A stretch of 64,000 bases of DNA, from positions 258,244 through 322,243 of the forward strand of contig NZ_QJSR01000006.1 in assembly GCF_003217095.1 (NCBI RefSeq), given 5' to 3'. This stretch comes from Rhizobium sp. PP-CC-3A-592. Its GTDB lineage: Bacteria > Pseudomonadota > Alphaproteobacteria > Rhizobiales > Rhizobiaceae. Under the pieces are notes generated by a model that had not been told where the DNA came from, made no database searches, and saw only the letters and a program-made list of their open reading frames with translations. Each line of letters starts with the position of its first letter. Positions within the stretch are counted from its first letter, which is position 1. Below, in pieces: positions 54,472-62,558 of the stretch. The position numbers and the translations under genes were made by a program.

Positions 54472-54547
54472 AGCTTGAGGGCCCGGCTACAGCACGACTC
54501 CTTGAACCGGAATCGGTTTCTGGATGAAATTATGCAGCGGTTCCACT
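54472..54547. other. Short intergenic segment with Rhizobium-like palindrome
   Basis: It contains GAACCG-GAAT-CGGTTTC (54503 onward) within a stretch resembling intergenic palindromic repeats of Rhizobium genomes. There is no clear terminator with T-run. Assignment to a repeat family is tentative. Confidence 0.35.
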
Positions 54548-55036
54548 CTAGCGAACTGTCAGCCGCTTCAGCCGGTCCCGGTCGGCTCTCGTCGCGCGGC
54601 GATCGACGACGACACGCCCCTGGGCGTCGCGCATCACGTATCGACCGCCGGTCAATTGCTCCTTGAAGCCGTTCCTGTGCCTGACGTTGAGCGCCGGCGC
54701 GTCCGGCGCGGTGGCGTCCGGCTTGGACGTGGCCCGCGTGCCGGAAGAGGCACCGGCATTCCCGCTTCCGGTCGGATTGCCATTGCCGTTACCGCCGTTT
54801 CCGGAGTTGCCGCCTCCATTCCCATTCCCATTCCCATTCCCATTCCCATTCCCATTTCCGTTGCCACCACCGTTGCCGCCGCCATTGCCATTCCCGTTCC
54901 CACCGCCACCATTCTTGGCGAGGGCCGCGACGTGATCGAGGAGAAATGCAGTGTCGAGAGCCAGGCGAACGGGGGCCATTGCCAGAAGGCAACTCAGTAT
55001 TCCCACGAGAAAGAGCTTTCGGTTCATCATTTCCAT
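54548..55036 (-). CDS. Exported low-complexity protein with Gly/Asn repeats
   Basis: A 162-residue protein. An N-terminal hydrophobic segment (MNRKLFLVGILSCLLAMAPV) is followed by DTAFLLDHVAALAKNGGGG and a run of about 50 residues of Gly-Asn dipeptides, encoded partly by a six-base tandem repeat. The C-terminal about 50 residues are basic and include YVMRDAQGRVVVDRRATRADRDRLKRL. No family recognised. In-frame ATGs at codons 1, 3 and 4 leave the start uncertain. Confidence 0.7.
   Translation of the reverse strand: MEMMNRKLFLVGILSCLLAMAPVRLALDTAFLLDHVAALAKNGGGGNGNGNGGGNGGGNGNGNGNGNGNGNGNGGGNSGNGGNGNGNPTGSGNAGASSGTRATSKPDATAPDAPALNVRHRNGFKEQLTGGRYVMRDAQGRVVVDRRATRADRDRLKRLTVR
54816..54857 (+). 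repeat. Seven-unit CCATTC tandem repeat in the Gly/Asn gene
   Basis: Six perfect CCATTC units and a seventh CCATTT, 42 bases long. On the coding strand each unit reads GGGAAT or GAATGG and encodes Gly-Asn. The unit is six bases, so gain or loss by slippage changes the length of the Gly-Asn tract without shifting frame. Confidence 0.9.
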
Positions 55037-55220
55037 TGAGATCTCGGCTCGTCATGATCTCATGACATGATACGTAAAGCAGCACCCATCGGACGAGGCC
55101 GACGTCGGCAAACCCCGATATCAGGGATATTCGTCTAAAGCCCGGGGCCTGCCAAGGTTCCCGTCATCGGCGCGGCATCGAACCAAAGTCGGCGGTCTGC
55201 CGACAAAGGTCTGACGACAC

Positions 55221-55238
55221 CGGGACTGAGGTCCCGGC
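55221..55238. promoter_or_regulatory. CCGGGAC-TGAG-GTCCCGG palindrome (site 4)
   Basis: A seven-base-armed inverted repeat, the most extended member of the GGAC-N4-GTCC group. It ends five bases before the -35 element of the EcfG-type promoter at 55243, so a bound protein would sit against polymerase. Confidence 0.55.
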
Positions 55239-55242
55239 CGCG

Positions 55243-55267
55243 GAACCGACGGGACGGACATCCGTTG
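55243..55267 (+). promoter_or_regulatory. EcfG-type general stress promoter (GGAAC-N16-CGTT)
   Basis: GGAAC at 55243-55247 and CGTT at 55264-55267 are 16 bases apart, the consensus of the alphaproteobacterial general-stress sigma factor. It lies 140 bases before the BA14K gene, which it could transcribe. Site 4 of the palindrome group abuts it on the left. Confidence 0.65.
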
Positions 55268-55407
55268 CTCGCTCGAACATCAGCATGACACGATAAGGAG
55301 ACGTTCGGCTAACCCGAAGGGTTTCGGTGCTGTCGAAAATACCCGTCCCTCATCGATCCGATCCATCCGTATGCCGCAGGACATCGCGCCGAGCCAGGAG
55401 CCCCGCC

Positions 55408-56016
55408 ATGAGAGCAACGACCGTCCTTCCAGCCTGTCTTTTCGGGGCTTCGATCCTGTTCTGTTCGGGCTTTCTCAGCGCCTTTGCCCTGGTGTCGAAG
55501 CCCGCACCGCAGCACCTGCCCAACCTGCATAGCCCCGACCTGTGGCCGGCCGACGTTCGACGGGTTCGTGCGGCCGGGGAGGGTTGGAAGCAGCGCGTAG
55601 CGGAGGTGGAAAGGGCCGAGCGCCGCGATGCCGCCGACACACCGGCAACCCGCATCTCCCTCACCTTGATCCCCTCGGAAGTGCCTGCAGGCGACGATGG
55701 GGACAGTATCGACACGGCACGCCGGCAGGCGCACGAGACCTGGTGCAGGAGCCGTTACCGCTCCTATCGGTCGGCCGACAATGCTTACACGTCCTACAGC
55801 GGAGCCAGGAAGGACTGCATATCGCCCACCTCCGATCTCGTTGCGGCTGCAAGCCTCGACGGCGGCGAGAAGCCGGGTTTCGTTGCGGGGGTTTCAGCCG
55901 ACGACAGGGGCCGTGCTGCCCGCTGCCGCGCGCAATACGCCTCCTATCGGGCGTCCGACAACACCTATCAACCCTTCAGCGGTCCGCGCCGGCTTTGCAC
56001 GCTGGAGGGCTTCTGA
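55408..56016 (+). CDS. BA14K-family exported protein with two repeats
   Basis: A 202-residue protein. An N-terminal hydrophobic segment (MRATTVLPACLFGASILFCS) precedes a charged linker. Two BA14K-type units follow: WCRSRYRSYRSADNAYTSYS ending in KDC, and RCRAQYASYRASDNTYQPFS ending in RLC. The C-R-x2-Y-x-SY-x4-N-x-Y pattern is the family hallmark. Brucella BA14K is immunogenic and lectin-like. AGGAG precedes the ATG. The EcfG-type promoter suggests stress control. Duplication of the unit is less common than a single copy. Confidence 0.87.
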   Translation: MRATTVLPACLFGASILFCSGFLSAFALVSKPAPQHLPNLHSPDLWPADVRRVRAAGEGWKQRVAEVERAERRDAADTPATRISLTLIPSEVPAGDDGDSIDTARRQAHETWCRSRYRSYRSADNAYTSYSGARKDCISPTSDLVAAASLDGGEKPGFVAGVSADDRGRAARCRAQYASYRASDNTYQPFSGPRRLCTLEGF

Positions 56017-56076
56017 TCCGGCGGATTCAGTTTACGTTCATCTGCCAAGGGTCATATCGACGTCGGAGATACCGAT

Positions 56077-56484
56077 ATGACCGAGACGTTCGATGATCAA
56101 AAACAGCGCCGACAGCGCCGCCTGCCAAGCCTCCGGCTCAAAATCGCCGCTGGCATCCTCACGGCTTTCATCGGCATGAGTTACGCGATAGGAACATTCG
56201 CAGCGCATGCGCCGACCGATGTCGGGATCGGCGCCAGTTCCTGCGCGTCCACGCTCGAAATGCTGGGCGATGCCCATTACGACCGCATCGTCACCGCATG
56301 GAGTTCGGGCTTCATCAGCGGCTCCAACACGGAAGCGATCGGCGAATCCCGTCGACGCGATATCGCGGCGGTTTCGGAAGCCTCGATCCTGCGCCACGTC
56401 CGAACCTACTGCGCAGCCAACCTTACCGAAACATTGTCCTCCGCCGTCGAAATGCTCTTCACCAGCCTCCCGGAACATCATTAA
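56077..56484 (+). CDS. Small membrane-anchored or exported protein, unknown function
   Basis: A 135-residue protein. A basic N-terminus (QKQRRQRRLPSLRLK) is followed by one hydrophobic segment (IAAGILTAFIGMSYAIGTFA), then a soluble domain with two cysteines, SSCASTLEMLG and RTYCAANLTETLSSA. The YDRIVTAWSSGFISG motif resembles small periplasmic HdeA- or Rap1a-like proteins. I do not recognise it with confidence. It starts 60 bases after the BA14K stop and is probably co-transcribed with it. Confidence 0.6.
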   Translation: MTETFDDQKQRRQRRLPSLRLKIAAGILTAFIGMSYAIGTFAAHAPTDVGIGASSCASTLEMLGDAHYDRIVTAWSSGFISGSNTEAIGESRRRDIAAVSEASILRHVRTYCAANLTETLSSAVEMLFTSLPEHH

Positions 56485-56519
56485 CCCCGAAGTTCCATCA
56501 GGGTGGCGACGACCCTTGG

Positions 56520-57590
56520 CTAACGCTGCAGGCGCTCTTGCGTCTCCTTGTCGAAGACATGGAACCTCGCGCCCTCAAAGGACAGGTGCACCTGATCGCC
56601 CGGAGCCAGTGACACGCGCGACCGCAGAACGACGATGATCTCTTGCCCACCCAGCCGCACCGCGAGATGCGTTTCGGACCCGGTCGGCTCTACCACGATC
56701 ACCTCTGCCGGAATGCCATTGGCCTCTGCGATGCCGATGTCCTCCGGGCGGACGCCGACGATGACAGGTTTTCCGACTCCATGTCGATAGCCGTCGGCAA
56801 GGGGTACGCGGCCGGCACCGCCCAGTTCCAGAAAGCGCCCATCCTCGCCGATGATGACACCGTCGAGGAAGTTCATGGCGGGCGATCCGAGGAAGCCGGC
56901 GACGAAGACGTTTTTCGGGTGGTCGTAGAGTTCGAGCGGCGTGCCGATCTGCTCGATATGGCCGCCCTGCATGACGACGATCTTGTCGGCCATGGTCATG
57001 GCTTCGATCTGGTCATGGGTGACGTAGACGATCGTCGTCTTCAAGCGCTGATGCAGGGCCTTGATCTCGGCGCGCATCTTGACGCGCAGCTTGGCGTCGA
57101 GATTGGAGAGCGGCTCGTCGAACAGAAAGACCTTGGGATCGCGCACGATGGCGCGGCCCATGGCGACACGCTGGCGCTGTCCGCCCGAAAGCTGCGCCGG
57201 TTTGCGCTGAAGAAGCGGTTCCAGCCCGAGAATGCCGGCGGCATGGTCCACCTTGCGCTTGATCTCCTCCTTACGGGCACCGGCAAGCTCCAGGGCAAAG
57301 CCCATGTTCTGCGCCACGGTCATCTGCGGATAGAGCGCATAGTTCTGGAAAACCATCGCAATATCCCGGTCCTTCGGCTCCAGCCCGTTCACCACGCGGC
57401 CGTCGATGCTGATCGTGCCGCCGGTAATGGACTCCAAGCCCGCGACCATGCGCAGCAGCGTCGATTTTCCGCAGCCGGACGGGCCGACGAGGATGACGAA
57501 CGCCCCGTCTGCGATGTCGATATCGACACCGTGGAGCACGGGATGGGCGCCGTAGGATTTGCGGACGTCGCGGATCTGGACGGTCGACAT
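56520..57590 (-). CDS. Carbohydrate ABC transporter ATPase (UgpC/MsmK type)
   Basis: A 356-residue ATPase with the N-terminal nucleotide domain and a C-terminal TOBE/OB region. Walker A GPSGCGKST, signature LSGGQRQRVAMGRA, Walker B VFLFDEPLSNLDAKLR, H-loop TIVYVTHDQIEAM. The C-terminal end GVRPEDIGIAE is typical of the CUT1 sugar group. It is the last gene of the operon 62269 to 56520, following the apiosidase-like hydrolase, and energises the permeases at 59140-60908. Confidence 0.92.
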   Translation of the reverse strand: MSTVQIRDVRKSYGAHPVLHGVDIDIADGAFVILVGPSGCGKSTLLRMVAGLESITGGTISIDGRVVNGLEPKDRDIAMVFQNYALYPQMTVAQNMGFALELAGARKEEIKRKVDHAAGILGLEPLLQRKPAQLSGGQRQRVAMGRAIVRDPKVFLFDEPLSNLDAKLRVKMRAEIKALHQRLKTTIVYVTHDQIEAMTMADKIVVMQGGHIEQIGTPLELYDHPKNVFVAGFLGSPAMNFLDGVIIGEDGRFLELGGAGRVPLADGYRHGVGKPVIVGVRPEDIGIAEANGIPAEVIVVEPTGSETHLAVRLGGQEIIVVLRSRVSLAPGDQVHLSFEGARFHVFDKETQERLQR

Positions 57591-57602
57591 GGCGGTTCCT
57601 TC

Positions 57603-59117
57603 CTATCGCTTCGGCCGGATGCGGATGGCAAGGTTCGGCTTGCCCGGCAGTTCCACGGCAAAGGCCGCATCCGGCCGGCGCGGGCGGAGCGAAGCGCCGT
57701 GCCGGGTCGGATGGTTGGCGGGCGCATCGACGATGGTTGCAGGCGTCACCGTCATCTCCCATGTATCGATGACATCGACCTCGTAATCGCCCATCTCCTG
57801 CGGCAGGCCCGGTGCCCAGATGACGGGCTGGTGCTCGCCGAGATAGATATAGGTGACATCGCCGTCGGTCGCGCCGGACACGCGGCTCCATGGCCAGTTC
57901 GCCTCGCGCGCGATCGGGGTCAGCCCGCCCCTCACATCCTCTTCCAGAAGATCACGTAGGAAGCCGATGCGCTGCCAAGCGTCCCCATGCAGCACGCCGC
58001 CTTTTGCCCACCAGAGAATGTCCTGCGGGTGCATGAAGGTTTCGCCATGCCCAGCATAGCCGCCGCGCAGCATGGTGATCCAGTATCGGTGCACCAGTTC
58101 GCGCGCGGAGATATTGCCCCAGGAGAGCATGATGTCGCCCTCGTATTCCGGCTCGTCGTTGACGACGGGCTTGCCATAGGCCTCCCGCCATTCCTGCGTG
58201 CGCTTCACATCCCAGTTCTGGATGCAGACATGGCTGACCCACGGGCGGCGGTGGTCGTAGTTGGCGTTCACATCGCCGTTGTGAATAGATTTCAGGTGGC
58301 GGTAGGGGTCGTTCTCCTCGATGATCTGGAAGTAGCGATCCCACTGGCCCATCGGCTTGGTATCGAGGAGGAAGTCGTACTCGTTGGCCAGCGACCACCA
58401 GATATTGCGATAGGCTGCAAGACGGGCCGTGAGATAGGCGACGTAGCGATAGTCCTGCTCGGCGCTCATGTCGCAATAGCCCCAGCGATCATAGGGATGG
58501 AAGATGATGATATCAGCCTCGATGCCGAGATCGCCGAGCGCCTTCACCTGGTTTTCGAAATGCCGGAAGCTTTCGGGGTTCGGCCGATCGAAATCGAGCT
58601 CCCCTTCCGCATCCCGTTCGTAGACGTCGTGCAGCGGTTCGTTGATGTTGAACGGATAGTCCTTCGGGAAAACCCCCATGCGCATCTTGTTGAATCGCGC
58701 CTGCTTCAGCGTTTCCAGCGTTTTGGCCTGGAGGTCCAGAGGCTGGTGTGTCCAAGCGTAGCAGGTGGTGCCGAAGGAAAGATACGGCGTGCCATCGGCA
58801 TGCGCGAAGTGGAACCGGTTGGTCACCTGGACCGGCCCGTGCACATCGGGTCTTGCTGGGCCGGCGGTGAAGGTGCCGGACTTTCCGTCGAGTTCGGGCG
58901 CGGAGGAGCGCGTCACATATGCCCATTCCCCTTCATTGTCAGGCATGAAACGGATCTTGTAGACGCCGTCGCCATCATAGAAGCCCGGCACGCGAACGGT
59001 GCGGCTCTTCTGGCTGAAGTGGGCCTCGAGATCGACCTCGATGAAGGGGTTGCCGGAGGAGGGGCCGTTCAGGCTGGCTTCGAACAGGTCCCATTTGGCG
59101 ATGGTGGTTTCGGTCAT
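57603..59117 (-). CDS. Cytoplasmic DUF5060/DUF4038 apiosidase-like glycoside hydrolase
   Basis: A 504-residue protein without signal peptide. The N-terminal about 95 residues are a DUF5060-type beta-sandwich (GNPFIEVDLEAHF, YKIRFMPDNEGEWAYVT). The centre is a TIM barrel of the DUF4038 apiosidase-like type with the acid/base pair Asn245-Glu246 in NIWWSLANEYDFLLD and the nucleophile region VVNDEPEYEGD (Glu322 or Glu324). A C-terminal domain ending in IRIRPKR matches DUF5605. Known relatives remove apiose or other pentose side chains. Substrate is inferred; location is cytoplasmic, so it acts after import. Confidence 0.82.
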   Translation of the reverse strand: MTETTIAKWDLFEASLNGPSSGNPFIEVDLEAHFSQKSRTVRVPGFYDGDGVYKIRFMPDNEGEWAYVTRSSAPELDGKSGTFTAGPARPDVHGPVQVTNRFHFAHADGTPYLSFGTTCYAWTHQPLDLQAKTLETLKQARFNKMRMGVFPKDYPFNINEPLHDVYERDAEGELDFDRPNPESFRHFENQVKALGDLGIEADIIIFHPYDRWGYCDMSAEQDYRYVAYLTARLAAYRNIWWSLANEYDFLLDTKPMGQWDRYFQIIEENDPYRHLKSIHNGDVNANYDHRRPWVSHVCIQNWDVKRTQEWREAYGKPVVNDEPEYEGDIMLSWGNISARELVHRYWITMLRGGYAGHGETFMHPQDILWWAKGGVLHGDAWQRIGFLRDLLEEDVRGGLTPIAREANWPWSRVSGATDGDVTYIYLGEHQPVIWAPGLPQEMGDYEVDVIDTWEMTVTPATIVDAPANHPTRHGASLRPRRPDAAFAVELPGKPNLAIRIRPKR

Positions 59118-59139
59118 ATCTGCGTCCTTGATGTCTGTT

Positions 59140-60006
59140 TCAGCCCTTGACCGCGCCGGAGGTAAGTCCCGACACGAAGTAGCGCTGGAAGATGAGGTAG
59201 ACGATGGCGGCGGGCAGCACCGTCATGACGATGGCGGCATTGAGCTGGCCGTAATCTCGTGAGAATTGCCCCTGGAAGGCAGACAGGCCGAGGGGCAGGG
59301 TCCACATGTCCCGATCCTGCAGGAGGACGAGCGCCATGGCGAACTCGTTCCAGGTGGACACGAAGTCGAGGATCAGGAGAGCGGCGAGCACCGGCAGAGA
59401 CACCGGTAGGAAGATCCGCCGGAAGATCGTGAAATGCGAGGCGCCATCGATGCGGGCGGCTTCGCTGAGTTCCTTCGGAATGCCGCGGAAGAAGCTCTGG
59501 AGGATGAAGACCTGATAGGGAATGCCGAAGGCGAGGTAAGGCAGGATGACGCCGGGATAGGTGTCGATCAGGTGGAGGCTGTTCACCAGTGTGAAGAGCG
59601 GCGCCAGCATGACCTGAAACGGGATCATCGTTCCGAACAGAATGGCGAGCAGCAACATCTTGCGCCCTGCGAACTCGATCTTCGCCAGAGCATAGGCGGC
59701 CATGGCCGAGATGAAGAGACCGAGCGGCACCTTGATGGTGGTGATGATGACGCTGTTGAAGAAGGTGGTGTTGAAGCGGCCGCGATCCCAGGCGCTGGAA
59801 TAATTGGCGAACTTCGGATCGACCGGAGGCGCGAACGCGCTGGAACTCATCACGGCCGCATTGGACTTTAGCGAAGTGAAGACGATGAAGACGAAGGGCG
59901 CGACCCAGATCAGTGCGACCAGGGCGAGCGTGGCCCAGAGCGCAACGAGAACCCAGTCCCGCTGTGGCTTTTCCAGGGTGTTGTCGTGGATGGAGGCGGA
60001 CGTCAT
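59140..60006 (-). CDS. Carbohydrate ABC transporter permease (MalG type)
   Basis: About 288 residues, six membrane segments. The EAA loop reads PKELSEAARIDGASHFTIFRRIFLPVS, and the C-terminus RYFVSGLTSGAVKG is the standard MalG/CUT1 ending. A longer open frame runs back through the upstream permease but encodes nonsense there. ATG at 60012 overlaps the upstream TGA (ATGA); ATG at 60006 has GAGGA six bases upstream and I prefer it. It pairs with the permease at 60009-60908. Confidence 0.88.
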   Translation of the reverse strand: MTSASIHDNTLEKPQRDWVLVALWATLALVALIWVAPFVFIVFTSLKSNAAVMSSSAFAPPVDPKFANYSSAWDRGRFNTTFFNSVIITTIKVPLGLFISAMAAYALAKIEFAGRKMLLLAILFGTMIPFQVMLAPLFTLVNSLHLIDTYPGVILPYLAFGIPYQVFILQSFFRGIPKELSEAARIDGASHFTIFRRIFLPVSLPVLAALLILDFVSTWNEFAMALVLLQDRDMWTLPLGLSAFQGQFSRDYGQLNAAIVMTVLPAAIVYLIFQRYFVSGLTSGAVKG

Positions 60007-60008
60007 CG

Positions 60009-60908
60009 TCATTCCTCGTTCTCCTCGGATTTCCGCGTCCAGCGCAGGTAGGGTATGATCACGGAGAGGGTGATGAGCAGGAGGACGACCGAGATGGCGC
60101 TGCCGCGGCCGAAGTCGAAGATCTGCATGGACTGGGTAAAGGCCCAGAGCGCCAGCATCTGCGTCGATTGCGCCGGCCCGCCGCCCGTCAGGCCGTAGAT
60201 GATGTCGAACGCCTTGAGCGAGGAAATGATGGCGAGCACCAGAACGATGGTGATGGTGGGCTTCAGCGCCGGGAAGGTGACGTGGCGAAACACTTTCCAG
60301 CGGCCAGCGCCATCGATGCGCGCGGCCTCGATCAGCGTCTTGCTGACGCCCTGCAAGCCGGCGAGAAACAGCACCATGGAAAAGCCGACGGTCTGCCAGA
60401 GATAGGCGACGAAGGCGGAATAAAGCGCGATGTTGCGATCTCCCAGCCAATCCTGGACCCAGGTCTGGAGGCCCATGGACGTCAGGACCTGGCCGAACAA
60501 TCCGAAAAAGGGATCGTACATCCAGCGCCACATGGTGGCGACGGCGATAGGGGCGATGATGACAGGGAGATAAAAGATCGCTCGCAGTCCATTGCGCCCA
60601 ACGACAGGCTGGTTGACCCCGAGCGCTAGCAGAAGCCCGACGAGCGGGGGGAAGATGGTCGATAGGATTGTCCAGATGACCGTGTTGCGGAACGCACCCC
60701 AGAACACTGGATCCTTCGAGAAGATATCGACGTAATTGCTGAAGCCGACGAATTCCTTGGTCGCATCGAGTCCGTTCCATCGCTGGAAGCTTAAGGTCAC
60801 GACGTCCAACATGGGGTAGATAGCAAAGACGGCGTAGATGACGATCGCCGGGGCAATCAGCATCGCGGCCTGCGTGCGCTGGTCTGAGAAGATGGATCTG
60901 GACGTCAT
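60009..60908 (-). CDS. Carbohydrate ABC transporter permease (MalF/UgpA type)
   Basis: A 299-residue permease. First helix AAMLIAPAIVIYAVFAIYPMLDVVTLSF; EAA loop SKTLIEAARIDGAGRWKVFRHVTFPALK; end SVIIPYLRWTRKSEENEE. The CUT1 family imports di- or oligosaccharides. I start at MTSRSIFS with GGAGTG upstream. It lies between the binding protein (116 bases away) and the MalG-type permease. Confidence 0.9.
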   Translation of the reverse strand: MTSRSIFSDQRTQAAMLIAPAIVIYAVFAIYPMLDVVTLSFQRWNGLDATKEFVGFSNYVDIFSKDPVFWGAFRNTVIWTILSTIFPPLVGLLLALGVNQPVVGRNGLRAIFYLPVIIAPIAVATMWRWMYDPFFGLFGQVLTSMGLQTWVQDWLGDRNIALYSAFVAYLWQTVGFSMVLFLAGLQGVSKTLIEAARIDGAGRWKVFRHVTFPALKPTITIVLVLAIISSLKAFDIIYGLTGGGPAQSTQMLALWAFTQSMQIFDFGRGSAISVVLLLITLSVIIPYLRWTRKSEENEE

Positions 60909-61024
60909 GAGACACTCCAAGCAGGGCGGGCCATGCGGTGCGCAAGCAGGCCGTGCGGAACGCAGGCGATGTGGCAGCAGGGAAGAAGGCCGGCCCCTCT
61001 TGCGGGACCGGCTCAAGATGACGC

Positions 61025-62269
61025 CTAGCGCCGATTGTCGATGAAGGTTTGAAGCTGGCCGCCGGCGTCTGCCGCCGCCATGTTGCCGCTCGCCACCTCA
61101 TTGATGACGCGGAAATACTCCGTCGTCACGTCGAGCGGGAACGCCTGGTCGCCATTCATGTAGACCTGCGTAAAGGTATTGAAGATATCGACCCATTTCT
61201 GGTCGAGAGGACGCAGATCCTTATAGGCGACGTTCTTGTTGATCGAGGTCGTGCTGAACTGCCCGAGGCTTGCCTGCTGCACCGGCGTCGACATGAAATA
61301 GTCGAGGAACTTGGCAGCCGTGTCCGGATTTTTGCTTTTGCTGCTGATGTAATGATACTCGGCAAAGCCGTAGAGCCGGTTGGTGCCGGTGGGGAAGGGG
61401 AAAACGTCGTAGTCGTCAAGATTTCCAGCTTCCGCAAGCTGCTGCACCAGCCAGTCGCCCTCCAGCATCATGGCCGCGCGGCCGCCGACGAAGAGATTGA
61501 ACGACTGGGCATTGTCGATGCCCATGAACGGGCTGAGAATGTAGTTCTTGCTCCACGTGTCGAGCTCGGCGAAGGAGGCTGCGGCGCAGGGCTCGGTCTT
61601 CCAGCTCGTCTTCATGTTCATCAGAGCATCATGCTTTTCGATGCCGCACTTGGATTCCAGGATGACGTCCATCAGGCGCATCAAGTGCCAGTTGACCGTG
61701 CCGCCGAAGGTGATGGCCGGAATGCCGGCGGTTTTCAGCTTTTCGGCATCCGCCACCAGCTCGTCATAGTTCTTCGGTGCTTCGGTAATACCTGCCTGCG
61801 TGAAGAGCGCCTTGTTGTAGTAGAGCGCCTCGCCCTTGAACGTGAAGGGAACGCCGTGGCGACCACCTTCGTAGATCTTGGAGAAGGAAGCGGCGGCCGG
61901 AACCAGCTCGTCGTCCCAATTGTACTGTGCGTAATATGTATCCAGCGGCAGACTGAGACCCGCCTTGATATATTCGCCGCCGAGGCCGAGGCCCGCCCAG
62001 CTGAAGAAAATGTCGGGCCCACGGTCCGACCCTGCGGCCACCCGAAGGGCCGTCTTATGGTCATCGACACCGCGCGTGACGATCTCGACGTTCACGCCGG
62101 GATTGGCAGCTTCGAAATCGGAGGCGATCTTCTGCATGGCGGCGTTCGATGCCTCCGAACTGAAATTCAGCGTCCAGAGCGTAATGTCTTCGGCCAGAGC
62201 CGCGCCGCTGCACATCGCCAACGTCGCGAGCATGGTGCCCGTCCGCAACGCGTTCGTGATCATTCTCAT
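61025..62269 (-). CDS. Carbohydrate ABC extracellular substrate-binding protein
   Basis: A 414-residue family-1 solute-binding protein. Signal peptide MRMITNALRTGTMLATLAMCSG to about AALAE. The mature part begins DITLWTLNFSSEASNAAMQKIASDFEA and has GGRHGVPFTFKGEALYYNKALF and KNPDTAAKFLDYFMS. The ATG has GGGAGGA upstream. It is first in the operon and divergent from the ROK gene. An oligosaccharide carrying a pentose side chain would fit the linked hydrolase, as an inference. Confidence 0.9.
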   Translation of the reverse strand: MRMITNALRTGTMLATLAMCSGAALAEDITLWTLNFSSEASNAAMQKIASDFEAANPGVNVEIVTRGVDDHKTALRVAAGSDRGPDIFFSWAGLGLGGEYIKAGLSLPLDTYYAQYNWDDELVPAAASFSKIYEGGRHGVPFTFKGEALYYNKALFTQAGITEAPKNYDELVADAEKLKTAGIPAITFGGTVNWHLMRLMDVILESKCGIEKHDALMNMKTSWKTEPCAAASFAELDTWSKNYILSPFMGIDNAQSFNLFVGGRAAMMLEGDWLVQQLAEAGNLDDYDVFPFPTGTNRLYGFAEYHYISSKSKNPDTAAKFLDYFMSTPVQQASLGQFSTTSINKNVAYKDLRPLDQKWVDIFNTFTQVYMNGDQAFPLDVTTEYFRVINEVASGNMAAADAGGQLQTFIDNRR

Positions 62270-62344
62270 GGTGTCCTCCCTTGGTGTGTCCTCATCCTCG
62301 CCGTCTTTTAGACTGTCAGAGCCTCGGTTTGTCAACATCAATTA

Positions 62345-62358
62345 TGTCAGCTATGACA
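62345..62358. promoter_or_regulatory. TGTCA-GCTA-TGACA operator candidate for the ROK regulator
   Basis: TGTCA (62345-62349) and TGACA (62354-62358) form a five-base-armed dyad within TTATGTCAGCTATGACAAAA. A further half-site, TTATGTCATAG, lies at 62394-62404. Both are in the divergent region between the binding-protein gene and the ROK gene. Binding by the ROK protein is inferred from position. Confidence 0.55.
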
Positions 62359-62558
62359 AAAGTCGGATGAAAACAGAATTGTGATCAGCGTACTTATGTC
62401 ATAGAAGGTGTGTGGTCGAGCGTAGGTTTACAGGTGATTTTCCGGCCGGGCGTCCTTGCCCCGACAGAATATGAGTGCTTTCAGAGATGGACGGCGGGCC
62501 CAGCCGACGGCAATCGATCATCGAGGCAGGCCCGCACGGGCAGGGGGAAAGACGCGAT

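Larger units (their letters stand above)
55037..55407. other. 371-base divergent intergenic region upstream of BA14K gene
   Basis: No gene seen. It contains the GGAC-TGAG-GTCC palindrome, an EcfG-type promoter and a GTCGGC/GCCGAC dyad at about 55190-55206. An AGGAG ribosome-binding site lies before the ATG at 55408. The left half, before the minus-strand Gly/Asn gene, shows no recognisable motif. Confidence 0.6.

Noticed and set aside
54816..54857. CCATTC repeat considered as an iteron or DnaA-box array
   Set aside because: It lies inside a reading frame, encodes Gly-Asn, and there is no replication gene nearby.
59140..61101. An apparent single 653-codon minus-strand frame covering both sugar permeases
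   Set aside because: Only the last 290 or so codons encode a permease. The first part is the shadow of the MalF-type gene in another frame.
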